This document shows, one piece after another, positions 56,310-64,000 of a stretch of 64,000 bases of DNA. This stretch comes from CBDBND01 sp965262665 (GTDB lineage Bacteria > Pseudomonadota > Alphaproteobacteria > Rhodospirillales > Rhodospirillaceae), in assembly GCA_965262665.1 (NCBI GenBank), contig CBDHFR010000004.1:1054001-1118000 (forward strand). The letters run 5' to 3'. The notes beneath the pieces were generated by a model. It was given only the letters and a program-made list of their open reading frames with translations, searched no databases and was not told the origin of the DNA. The translations under genes were made by a program, and so were the position numbers. Each line of letters begins with the position of its first letter. Positions within the stretch are counted from its first letter, which is position 1.

Positions 56310-57791
56310 GTTTCATCGCTGGGGATTCCGTGAGGGACAAACTCAAGCCGTCTATTACCAGCGCCTCGCCAACTACCATTTTGGCTATTGGTCATTGCTA
56401 CCCGCCGCGGTTGCGGTGCTGATGTCCTGGATCACTCGGGAGCCCGTGACCTCACTATTGAGCGGGATCGTCTCCGGTGCGCTTATACTCGGCCGTTATG
56501 ACCTCACCGGTGAGGTGCTGATCCCGTCGCTGGCCACCACAAATGCTGCCGGCATTCTGCTGTTGTATTTGGGGCTCCTGGGCGGGCTCATGGGGATTTG
56601 GTCGCGTACCGGCGCGGCCCAGGCCTTTGCCGAATTCGTCACTGTGCGATTCGTCCGCGGTCCCAGAAGCGCCAAGCTTGTCGCCTGGATGCTCGGCATC
56701 GTCTTCTTTCAGGGGGGCACGGTCAGCACCGTGCTCGTGGGGACCACCGTCAAGCCCATTGCCGACAAGGAAAGGGTCAGCCACGAAGAGCTGGCCTACA
56801 TCGTCGACTCCACGGCTTCTCCCATCGCCTCCCAACTCGCCTTCAATGCCTGGCCGGGCTATGTCCAGGCGCTCATCTTTGTTTCCGGCGTTGGCTTTCT
56901 GGCCACGGAATCTGATCGCATCGCCTTTTTTTCCAAAGCGTTCCGTTCTGTTTTTACGCGATTTTTGCTGTCCTGGGGACTTTCCTCCTAAGTATTGAGA
57001 AGCCCCTGTTCCTGGGCAAGCAACTCGGGGATGCCATTGTGCGTGCGCGCACGACTGGTGAACTCAACGCGGAAGGGGCCGATCCCTTGAGCGCCAAAGA
57101 GTTGCAAGGAAGCAATGTTCCGGAGGGTTACAAACCGCATGTCTTAGAATTCTTTCTGCCGCTGGGCACTCTCATCGGCCTTGCGATTTTGACCTTCATT
57201 CTCTACGGATCCCCTAATGTGCAATGGGCTTTCGGGATAGCGGTCCTCCTGGCGGCAGGAATGGCCCTTGCTAAGGGCATGTCGCTCAAGGACCTGATCG
57301 CGGGCTTTCACGACGGCATCAAGGGGGTCGTGCTCGGCTGCGTCATTCTCCTGCTCGCCATCACTATTGGCGGTATCAGCGTGGAAATCGGCGGCGGCAC
57401 TTTCCTGGTGCAGCAACTCGGCGACACCATTCCTTACTTCCTGCTGCCCACCTTGCTGCAACTGCTCGCGGTGATCATCGCGTTCTCCACGGGCACGAGC
57501 TGGGGCACCTACGCCGTGGCGTTCCCGCTGGCCATGCCGCTGGCCTGGGCGGTAGCCGGCTCTCAGGGTCTTGCGCATCCCGAGCTGTTCATGACCCTGT
57601 GTTTCGCCGCGGTGATGGATGGCAGCGTGTACGGCGATCAGTGCTCGCCCATTTCGGATACCACGGTGCTCAGTTCGATGTGCACGGGCTGCGACCTGAT
57701 GGATCACGTCAAGACGCAAATGCCCCAAGCATCCGTAGCCGCGGGCCTCGCTACCGTCTGCTGGACCGTGCTCGCTTTCTTTACGGCCTGA
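56310..57791 (+). pseudogene. NhaC-type Na+/H+ antiporter, N-truncated and frameshifted
   Basis: From the IS end: YHFGYWSLLPAAVAVLMSWI, REPVTSLLSGIVSGALILGR, then ASPIASQLAFNAWPGYVQAL to AFFSKA. A base is missing near 56941, after which KAVPFCFYAIFAVLGTFLL continues in the next frame to GSVYGDQCSPISDTTVLSSM and the stop at 57791. Several membrane helices and the D-x-Q-C-SPISDT motif are typical of NhaC/YuiF-like carriers. The N-terminal residues were removed by the IS. Confidence 0.85.
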
Positions 57792-58380
57792 CGACATTGT
57801 CAAGCTGACGGGCACTGTCAGATTAAATCTGCTTGGTCGTCTCTCCCTGTACCCTTTTGGGAACTTCAGGGCGCAAAAACAACTTTTGTCTAGCTTAGAC
57901 CGGACAAGCACGGGCGACGAAGTTGGCTCAACAACCGGAAAGGTCTAACGTACTATTTTAGTCTGACAATGCCACCGTGCACGCCGAGGCGATTTCCCTG
58001 AAGACCGTGCCGCCAACTGAACCATCGATCAACTCAGGGAACCCGCTCAGCGAATTGCCGGCCGAATTGACGCGCTCCTAAGTGCATCCATGCCGGACGT
58101 TGCGGCGGACACTCATACTTTGACTGCGTTCCAACTAGCAATCACAAGAACTGATCCTTACATCACTCCGCCTGGGCCCTTTTTTGTGGGCCGCGAAAGG
58201 TGTTTTGGGAGCTTGCTCCGGCGGAGCCGAAAACGGGGTGCCGGAGAAAGCATACGACAAGAGTGCGCCTGGCTGCGCTGGAGTTGTAACCAATCCGCTT
58301 TCAATTTGATTACGGATTTCTACATCGTTTTTAAAGAATTTTAGGTAGCTAAATTATGACGTATTATCAATTAGGTAGCG
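57792..58380. other. Gap without recognisable gene
   Basis: No supported gene. One 84-codon frame (58090-58344) lacks motifs and has a composition unlike coding neighbours. The end (58360-58400) is AT-rich and borders an IS6-type fragment. Confidence 0.45.
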
Positions 58381-58822
58381 TGTCCTGACATCAAATAGTA
58401 AGAATGAGCTAGCTGTCGATAGTGAAGGCGAAGTGCTGGATATCCTGGTTCAGTCACGCAGAAACAAGACGGCAGCGCTCAAGGTGATACGCAAACTGTT
58501 GAGAAAGCAAGGCTTTGTCCCAGCTACCTTCATCACAGACAAACTGCCATCTTATGGTGCTGCTCTGAAGGATTTGGGCCTGATCAGGCACCATGATTTT
58601 GGTGGCAGGAAGAATAACCGGGCCGAGAATTCTCACTTACCAGTCCGACAGCGCGAACGACGCATGCAGCGTTTCAAATCGGCTCGATCAGCGCAGCGGT
58701 TTCTCTCTACCCACGCCACCGTCTACAACACCTTCAACGTCCAACGCCATCTGATATCCCGAAAGACATTACGCCAGCTTCGCAACCACGCCATGGGCCT
58801 GTGGCAAACCGCTGCCGCTTGA
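58381..58822 (+). pseudogene. IS6-family transposase, C-terminal fragment
   Basis: LAVDSEGEVLDILVQSRRNK TAALK (first catalytic D region, degraded start), then FITDKLPSYGAALKDLGLIR (second D) and NNRAENSHLPVRQRERRMQR (catalytic E), C-terminus intact to 58822. The N-terminal third is missing. An N-terminal IS6 piece lies at 59786. Confidence 0.88.
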
Positions 58823-58880
58823 GCTTGAGTTCTATGCCAATTCGCTTCACTACCGTTCAATAACGTGACAATACCGTTCA
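58800..58880 (+). repeat. IS6 3' end, copy 1 of a direct repeat
   Basis: GTGGCAAACCGCTGCCG, then CTTGAGCTTGAGTTC and CAATAACGTGACAAT. It recurs with changes at 59091-59171. The second copy lacks adjacent transposase sequence, so it is a solo IS end. Confidence 0.75.
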
Positions 58881-58993
58881 GCGTCATTCTCTGGACGTCG
58901 GCTTCCTACCAACAGAGTCTGACGAAAGATGTCTTTAAGCTTTTCCACTTCAAGGACGAAACCGAGCTGCATAGTTAAGCGGTCTGCAACCAT
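58870..58993 (-). pseudogene. HD-domain phosphohydrolase, N-terminal fragment
   Basis: ATG 58993 gives VADRLTMQLGFVLEVEKLKD, then IFRQTLLVGSRRPENDAE. This is the start of YfbR-like HD-domain hydrolases (LxFxLExDKLKxxxRQTxL, then RxENDAEHSWH); the metal-binding HD is lost where IS6-end sequence takes over. Confidence 0.65.
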
Positions 58994-59090
58994 TATCTTT
59001 CCTCCTGTTATCCGTTCCGGCAACCTTCGCCACCGATCTTCATAATGAAAACCGTCCGGGTATGGACGAGGTTTTCGAAAGGGTCAGCTT

Positions 59091-59171
59091 GTGGCAAACC
59101 GTCACAGCCACTTGAGCTTGAGTTCCCAGCCAATTCGCTTCAACACACTTCAATAACGTGACAATGCCCTG
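59091..59171 (+). repeat. Solo IS6 end, copy 2 of a direct repeat
   Basis: GTGGCAAACCGTCACAG, then CTTGAGCTTGAGTTCC and CAATAACGTGACAATG; see copy 1 at 58800-58880. Confidence 0.75.
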
Positions 59172-59252
59172 ATTTGTATGAAGGCGTGCGGCGGCTCGCG
59201 GCACTGGGCGGATAAGAAAAACGGAAATTACGGCTAAAAGGAAAGGGCGGGT

Positions 59253-59621
59253 TTACTTATTCCAAGTCAGGGCAACCAATTCTGGATCCTCCATCGCCCG
59301 CCGCTCGGAAGATAGAAAATCGTAATAGCCGCAGCGTCCACCCGGGTAGTCGCGGCATATTTTCGGACGGGCCTTATAAACTGTGCAACGGCGCTCCTCG
59401 GTATCGAAGAACTGGCAGATTCTACCAAAATACTCGTCTTTTTTTCGGCGCATCACATAAGGCGTCCGCGCTTGGGAATGCAATTTCGTAAACTTCTTGC
59501 TGGCCTTTTTGAAACTCAAACCAAAATATTTGGCCAAGCGCTCAACATCGTACTTCGTTAGCTCGATAAGAGGATAAGAACAACAATAGCCCGGACATTT
59601 TGCACAATTATACATGAGCAC
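59253..59621 (-). CDS. YkgJ-family cysteine cluster protein
   Basis: 122 residues. MYNCAKCPGYCCSYPLIELT carries CxxC-x3-CC, and ICQFFDTEERRCTVYKARPK ICRDYP plus GGRCGYYDF carry the remaining cysteines, the UPF0153/YkgJ metal-binding pattern (zinc or iron). Start at ATG 59621 or 59615. Intact and surrounded by IS debris. Function of the family is not firmly known. Confidence 0.85.
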   Translation of the reverse strand: MLMYNCAKCPGYCCSYPLIELTKYDVERLAKYFGLSFKKASKKFTKLHSQARTPYVMRRKKDEYFGRICQFFDTEERRCTVYKARPKICRDYPGGRCGYYDFLSSERRAMEDPELVALTWNK

Positions 59622-59785
59622 CGATTCTTAGTTTGGATACACCCTATAGGGCATTGTCAAAGTAACTAGTCAAGAGCATAAGAATCCGTAGTAGAGAATT
59701 TTCAGGCAGCAAGTTCGTGCCACTCGGCGGCACCGTCAGAGTAAATCGCCTTGAGTCAAGTAGTGCCGCCTCCTAGCCTCGGGCA

Positions 59786-59930
59786 ATGAAAAATCCCTTC
59801 CGTTATTTCAACAGCTCGCCCAAGGTAATCCGCAGCGCTGTGATGCTGTATGTGAGATTTCCACTGTCCCTGAGACAGGTCAAAGATCTACTCCACGAAC
59901 GAGGCATCGACGTCTCTTACGAAACGGTAA
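59786..59930 (+). pseudogene. IS6-family transposase, N-terminal fragment
   Basis: KNPFRYFNSSPKVIRSAVML, then YVRFPLSLRQVKDLLHERGI DVSYETV, the standard IS6 start, breaking off at about 59930. A 20-base inverted match (TTGAAATAACGGAAGGGATT) at 60014-60033 mirrors its start near 59795. Confidence 0.85.
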
Positions 59931-60124
59931 AGGGTGGCAGATTTCAACACCCATAAGGTCTCAGAAATTTGACTTTCACACTCGAGGGAACCGGATGACC
60001 TCAGGCGAGGAGTTGAAATAACGGAAGGGATTGTGCATCGCCGGAGGTTAGGAAACCTTACTTTCCACCTCAAGCCGATTTACTTTGGCAGTGCCTATTA
60101 GGTTTTGGAAAGGACAAACGGGAA

Positions 60125-60208
60125 ATGATTAGAGCGCTATTGACAAGCATCTTCATTATGATTGCAGCCGGGGCCGCTTATGGGCAAACAGAGGAAACGG
60201 TATCAACT
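60125..60208 (+). pseudogene. Secreted protein, signal-peptide fragment
   Basis: ATG 60125 gives IRALLTSIFIMIAAGAAYGQ, a clean Sec signal with an AYG-Q cleavage site, then TEETVST before the IS21 end at 60209 cuts it. Confidence 0.6.
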
Positions 60209-60414
60209 GTCAACGGCGGAGCAAAATCAGTCCAGTTGGGCGGCGTAAAACCAGTCCATTTTATGTGATGCCGAAGGCGTTGTTGCGGGTTGTCCCGGTA
60301 GTGCATAGGAGGGACCCGCGCGGCTTTGCGTAGCGTTTCGCGTGTGCGAAGCGAAGGCGTGTGGGCGGTGCCTGTGTACCCACCGGGTCAACGCTGGCCT
60401 CGGTGTTAGATAGA
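60209..60414 (-). mobile_element. IS21 end fragment
   Basis: Starts TGTCAACGGCGGAGC at 60209 and is the reverse complement of 54109-54314. No IstB coding sequence is attached. Its inner end lies inside a CRISPR repeat (see the mini-array). Confidence 0.85.
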
Positions 60415-60600
60415 CCCCTGACGATCCAGACCGCTAACGACACACTATCGGTTCCACCGCACGCGCGGGGATAGACCCATGTCGCCGTCGGGTGGAAAGG
60501 CAACCCGCTTGGTTCCCCCGCACGCGCGGGGATAGACCCTGCATCCTTTACCTGTGGACGACGTGGGCGCAGGTTCCCCCGCACGCGCGGGGATACCCGA
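60409..60600 (+). CRISPR. Orphan I-E-like mini CRISPR array, cut at both ends
   Basis: Repeats at 60450, 60511 and 60572, period 61, starting GGTTCCCCCGCACGCG and ending GGGGATAGACCC (29 bases; A for C at position 7 in the first). Exactly 61 bases before the first, GATAGACCC at 60409-60417 is the tail of a fourth repeat whose start is replaced by IS21. The third repeat departs from consensus after position 24 (60595). Three 32-base spacers: 60418-60449, 60479-60510, 60540-60571. Repeat sequence differs from the main array (hairpin CCCCGC/GCGGGG type shared). No cas genes adjoin it. Confidence 0.88.
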
Positions 60601-60610
60601 GAACCTTGAC

Positions 60611-61690
60611 ATGTCAGATACGGGACGCCCGCTCCGTTCGCACATTTCTGAGGTTATCGATTCCACAGAGGCCGCACAGTGCGCGGCCTCGCACATCGAA
60701 ACGGTTCTCGCGGCTCTCGAAGAGGACTATGCCGGAAATCGCCCGTATTGGTATTCCGGGCGCGAGGAATTCGCCCGCGCTTTGATTGAGCGTGCGCCCA
60801 CTAAATTTGAACGAGGTTTCGATCGTTGGCGCGACCTTCTTGCCGCCGCTGAGCGGGCGGTGGAACTAGCAACGCAAACGCTCAACGATTACTCGATCTC
60901 GCCACAGGAGCGGAAGGCGTCCGAAGCCCGCCTCGCCATGGGGAACTGGCAGCGGAAAACACTGCTGCAATCCGCATCGACGCAGAATAACGACTTCTAT
61001 CTATACCGCTATCTCGCGACGGAGGGCTTCCTGCCGGGATACAATTTCCCGCGCCTGCCGCTCATGGCCCACGTCCAGGGCGGTTCCGACGGCAAGAACC
61101 AGCGCTATATCCAGCGCGCCCGGTTTCTCGCAATTTCCGAGCTTGGCCCGCAGAGCCTCGTCTACCATGAAGGCCGTGCATTCCGCGTGGACCGCGCACT
61201 CCTAAAAGACGCCGGCGACCGCCCCGACGGCATGCTGACGACGCAGAGCCGCGCAATCTGCAAGACCTGTGGGGCGGGACACCCCGGGGAACACCCAGAG
61301 AAGTGTCACGTTTGCGGATCCACGCTTGGCGGAGCGATCCTCGTTCACAACCTCTACCGGATCGAGAACGTCGGTACGCGCCCTGCCGAGCGGATCACAT
61401 CCAACGACGAGGACCGCATCCTCGATGAACTCGGCTATCTGCCCTTCAGTCAAACCGGCGCCGCCTTGCTGTTTCACTTGATCAGCAAACTCTATGAGCG
61501 AACCAGTATCATCATCACCACCAATCTCGGCTTCGCCGAATGGCCGACGGTCTTCAGCGACGAGAAAATGACAACCGCTCTGCTCGATCGCCTAACCCAC
61601 CATTGCCACATCGTCGAGACCGGAAACGACAGCTACCGGTTCAAACAATCAACCGCCCGAAATGGAGAAAGCACCGACAAAAAAGAATAA
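60611..61690 (+). pseudogene. Chimeric ORF: defence-helicase fragment fused to IstB C-terminus
   Basis: Residues up to about 270 (to 61420) resemble part of a large SF2 helicase of the DrmA/DUF1998 type: TQNNDFYLYRYLATEGFLPG YNFPRLPL, RARFLAISELGPQSLVYHEG, a zinc-binding CKTCGAGHPGEHPEKCHVCG and ERITSNDEDR. At 61421 it switches to IstB: ILDELGYLPFSQTGAALLFH to LLDRLTHHCHIVE and the stop at 61690. ATG 60611 is the first start after the CRISPR repeat. The ATPase motifs of both partners are absent, so the fusion is unlikely to be an enzyme. Confidence 0.7.
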
Positions 61691-61768
61691 AACGAGCCTT
61701 CATCAGGCTCACATTGAACGGGTCAATATTCAACGCAAAACCTGGGTCAATTTTCGACGCAATTCAAC
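61421..61768 (+). mobile_element. IS21-family remnant (IstB C-terminus and IS end)
   Basis: IstB from Walker B onward, then non-coding DNA with GGGTCAATATTCAACGC and GGGTCAATTTTCGACGC repeats and an end near 61768 (CAATTCAACA). A different IS21 from those at 15570 and 53994. Confidence 0.75.
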
Positions 61769-61917
61769 ACATTGACCTTCAACGGTTGCTGAGGTGACGG
61801 TCGCAGCACGTACTTCACATCTACGAGAACCCGGCGTGTAAGTTTCTCACTAGTAACAACATCGCCGTTGGTATCTTCCAAAAGGATTTTCTTCCCCAAC
61901 GACCTGAACAACTTCAT
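61769..61917 (-). pseudogene. Hypothetical protein, N-terminal fragment
   Basis: ATG 61917 gives KLFRSLGKKILLEDTNGDVV TSEKLTRRVLVDVKYV LRPSP. It looks coding but matches no family I know, and is cut by the IS21 end. Confidence 0.35.
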
Positions 61918-62174
61918 GCGGTAATTCCTCTTGCTTACCGAAATACGCGATCGAACACTTTGTTCATCCTGCTTACGCAAGGTACTCAATCAGCTTAAGC
62001 GCTCGGATATAGAACGCGATGTTCGCCGCGAGCATCGTTACCAGCGTCTCGATGAAAATGCGATCCACGATATTCGATTTCCTAATCTGTTCACTCCCAG
62101 GATTCACGGGCGATGGCAGCTGCGGGTCCGGATCCGTTTATCCGCTCGCACCTTATCGCCATAGCTCGTTTGAT

Positions 62175-62451
62175 TTTAACGCCGACACTACCGGAACTGC
62201 TGTCCGATCCTTAGGCCGTGACCTGAACGCGTCATGGGTATTGCTTCCACGTTGGGTGCGCTCGAACAAGGCCTCGACGCCGCCTTCCTCAACCGCGGCC
62301 TTGTAGCGGTAAAAGGTGTCGCGCGACATGCCCATGACCTGGCAGGGACCTGGCAGGGGACCTGGTAGGCCTTCGACACATTGCCCAGTTCCTCGGCCAG
62401 ATTCAGCAATCCAGTTTTGTGTTTGATGATCTTGTCGGTAGTATTCAACAT
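62175..62451 (-). pseudogene. IS481-type transposase, N-terminal fragment, frameshifted
   Basis: ATG 62451 gives LNTTDKIIKHKTGLLNLAEE LGNVSKA; after a duplicated CCTGGCAGG stretch (62338-62366) the frame changes and MGMSRDTFYRYKAAVEEGGV EALFERTQR follows. This is the helix-turn-helix start of IS481-like transposases; the catalytic domain is absent. Confidence 0.75.
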
Positions 62452-62874
62452 CGTGGTGTCCTCGTTTTGTGGTTGGTGTGCACCACCATCAAAACGGACA
62501 ACCACCATCTCCATCAAGAGATGCGCCGCTCCCATTCCAGCTTGCTGGGAAGGGAGCGGTGTCAGATCACATCGCGACTAACTCAGATGAGGTGTGGTTA
62601 TAAGTTTCTACAACCTTTCTTATGTACTCTTTTGCTGTATTTGGCCTTTCCTTACAAAAACCAAATGTACGCCTGGTCGCTTTTCATCATGAGGTTCCGC
62701 GGATAGGGTTTTCGAGAAAGACATGGCTCAACCGCCGAAGCCGTTCCAAAAAGCCCCAAAACCCCGGTTGCCACACGACACCCCTCCCCATAATATCCCA
62801 GTTGGAATCGAATCATTTCACAGCCAAATTCGCGAGGTTTTAGAAGTGCCCTACTGCTTGAGCGAGTTGTAGCA
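62452..62874. other. Gap without recognisable gene
   Basis: About 420 bases with no motif-bearing frame. The first 60 bases may be the outer end of the IS481-type element; the last 60 hold the upstream region of the lipoprotein phosphatase. Confidence 0.4.
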
Positions 62875-63408
62875 GTGCGAGCTGGTCTTGCCGCTTTCCT
62901 TTTTCTCATTGTTTCCGCCTGCGCTAACGGCTCAGTTGAGTCCGTCGTCTCCAAGGCCGACCTCACGCAACTCTCTCTCACGAACCCGCAAAACGCTAAA
63001 GGGCGGGTGCTTACCGGCGGACAGCCATCGCCGGAAGACCTCGCCACGCTGAAAGAGCTGGGTTTCGGCACCATCATCAGCCTGCGCACGGAGGGCGAAG
63101 ATGTCGGTTACGACCAGGCAGCGGTAGTAGAAGGCCTGAGCATGACCTTCGTCAACATTCCTGTCAGCACTGGGAGCGGGCTCGATGCCAACACGGCGCT
63201 GCATCTCCGCGCCGCCATCAACCAGACCACCGCGCCGGTACTGCTCCATTGTGGCAGCGGCAACCGGGTCGGCGCCATTCATGCTCTCGGCGCCCGCTAC
63301 CTCGACGGCAAATCCATCAGCGAGGCCCTGGCGGTTGGCCGGTCCACAGGCCTGACCCGCTTCGAACCCACGGTGCGGGAACTCCTTGAGAGTGGTGGCG
63401 GGCAGTAA
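62875..63408 (+). CDS. Lipoprotein DUF442/BLH-type tyrosine phosphatase-like protein
   Basis: 177 residues from GTG 62875. Signal segment GLAAFLFLIVSAC with lipobox Cys16. The dual-specificity-phosphatase-like fold is shown by GRVLTGGQPSPEDLATLKEL and by the phosphate loop HCGSGNRVGA (C126, R131), matching the HCxSGxR loop of DUF442 proteins. An extracytoplasmic phosphatase or sulfurtransferase-like activity is possible. An alpha/beta hydrolase remnant follows. Confidence 0.85.
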   Translation: MRAGLAAFLFLIVSACANGSVESVVSKADLTQLSLTNPQNAKGRVLTGGQPSPEDLATLKELGFGTIISLRTEGEDVGYDQAAVVEGLSMTFVNIPVSTGSGLDANTALHLRAAINQTTAPVLLHCGSGNRVGAIHALGARYLDGKSISEALAVGRSTGLTRFEPTVRELLESGGGQ

Positions 63409-63522
63409 AGCCCCACGATAAATTCTTTCTGAATTTCCTTGCCGGATTGCTGTTCTCAATCATGAGCCACCGGCTTTCGTCGACTCCCTTGCAGACACTT
63501 CGCGCTGGATTTTTTCGCCATT

Positions 63523-63993
63523 GTGACCTGTCCCTTTCGAAAAGCTCATCCACACCTGTACCTCTTGCCCATAGAAGAGCGGCAGGTAAGGTTTTCACAA
63601 GGGACAGACGGTCAAGCGGCATGGCCTTACCTCACAGAAGAACACGGCATCGCAAGCGAAAAGATCATTGTGCTCGGCCGGTCCCTAGGCGCCGGGATCG
63701 CCACCTATTTGGCCAGCGAATTCACACCGGGAGGGCTTAGCATAGAGAGCGGCTTTGTCTCGCTCCCGGAAACAGCGGCTGTCACCTGTCCTTGGCTGCC
63801 GGCGCGCTGGTTCACCCGTGTCAAGTATCCTAACGATGAGTGCGTGCAAAGGGTTTCCTCACCGGTGCTCTTTATGCACAGTCGTGAGGATGAAATCATT
63901 CCGTTCGAACACGGAAAAAGCTGTTTGACTTGGCTAGTGAACCAAAATCTTTTTTGGAACGGGGGGGTGGCCATAACGATTTCTTTTTCGTAA
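63523..63993 (+). pseudogene. Alpha/beta hydrolase (BEM46/YqiA-like), damaged at both ends
   Basis: Core present: YLTEEHGIASEKIIVLGRSL GAGIATYLASEF (nucleophile elbow GRSLG), GGLSIESGFVSLPETAAVTC, SPVLFMHSREDEIIPFEHGK (D). Near 63960 a run of G shifts the frame: HNDFFFVNGR, with the catalytic His region, is in another frame. The N-terminal third is missing or out of frame upstream of 63560. It runs close to the right edge. Confidence 0.75.
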
Positions 63994-64000
63994 ACGGCCG

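Noticed and set aside
5165..56315. Target-site duplications around the IS3 pair, or evidence that the 48-kb segment has already inverted
   Set aside because: I compared all four flanks directly and in swapped combinations; no 3-5 base match appears. Deletion next to the elements is as likely as inversion, so no claim of a completed inversion is made.
58090..58344. An 84-codon frame as a gene
   Set aside because: No motif, no ribosome-binding site, and it lies in IS debris.
1..64000. tRNA, rRNA, tmRNA or riboswitch genes
   Set aside because: I looked for T-loop motifs, CCA-adjacent acceptor stems and conserved RNA cores by eye and found none; a covariance-model scan would be needed to exclude them.

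Overview
The window looks like part of an alphaproteobacterial chromosome, most likely Rhodospirillales-like. The best evidence is the co-directional block dusB-ntrB-ntrC-ntrY-ntrX-trkA-dat-HAD-hfq-hflX (53689 back to 41697, minus strand) with mazG nearby, and the pair DUF6476-like gene plus rluD; both gene orders are common in that class. Everything else is an accessory landscape crowded with insertion sequences, gene fragments and remnants of defence systems.

Left to right. 1-2845 (minus) holds two genes of a pPIWI-RE-type defence cassette: a PD-(D/E)XK nuclease and a DinG/XPD-like helicase that has four putative Fe-S cysteines and runs off the left edge. 2846-6681 is IS debris plus a complete IS3 element that cuts into a type I-E CRISPR-Cas locus. 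6682-12916 is that locus: 3' part of cas7, then cas5, cas6, cas1, a cas2 split by an IS630 element, a leader, and an array of 26 repeats and 25 spacers. No cas3, cse1 or cse2 is present. 12917-21194 is a transposon graveyard, including an IS21 element carrying two nested insertions. 21283-28236 is a calmer block: a frameshifted hypothetical, a broken Bcr/CflA-type exporter, an Asp/Glu racemase-family protein, a Tat-exported aminotransferase, a secreted metallo-beta-lactamase-fold hydrolase, a JAMM protease, a DUF6476-like protein and RluD. 28243-35859 is again IS-rich, with a 946-bp inverted duplication and fragments of a radical SAM protein, a helicase-like protein and a frameshifted SRAP gene. 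36096-38981 holds two related methyltransferases, one with a Tat signal, and a small partner. 39147-53689 is the conserved housekeeping and nitrogen-regulation block. 53690-64000 is decayed again: a second copy of the IS3 element, an NhaC-like antiporter pseudogene, an orphan I-E-like mini CRISPR array cut by IS21 sequence, a helicase fragment fused to IstB, a lipoprotein phosphatase and a broken alpha/beta hydrolase.

How the genes work together. The Ntr block encodes two two-component systems (NtrBC, NtrYX) in one apparent transcription unit with DusB and, downstream, TrkA, a D-amino-acid transaminase, Hfq and HflX. The CRISPR-Cas locus can probably still make crRNA (Cas6e, array) but has lost interference genes and carries a C-terminally altered Cas2. 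The pPIWI-RE cassette looks intact as far as it can be seen.

Caution: several otherwise ordinary genes carry one single-base frameshift, often in a homopolymer (transporter, SRAP, inositol phosphatase, NhaC, alpha/beta hydrolase, a hypothetical), and mazG carries two compensating indels. This could be real decay in an IS-rich genome or residual sequencing error. I cannot separate the two from this sequence alone.
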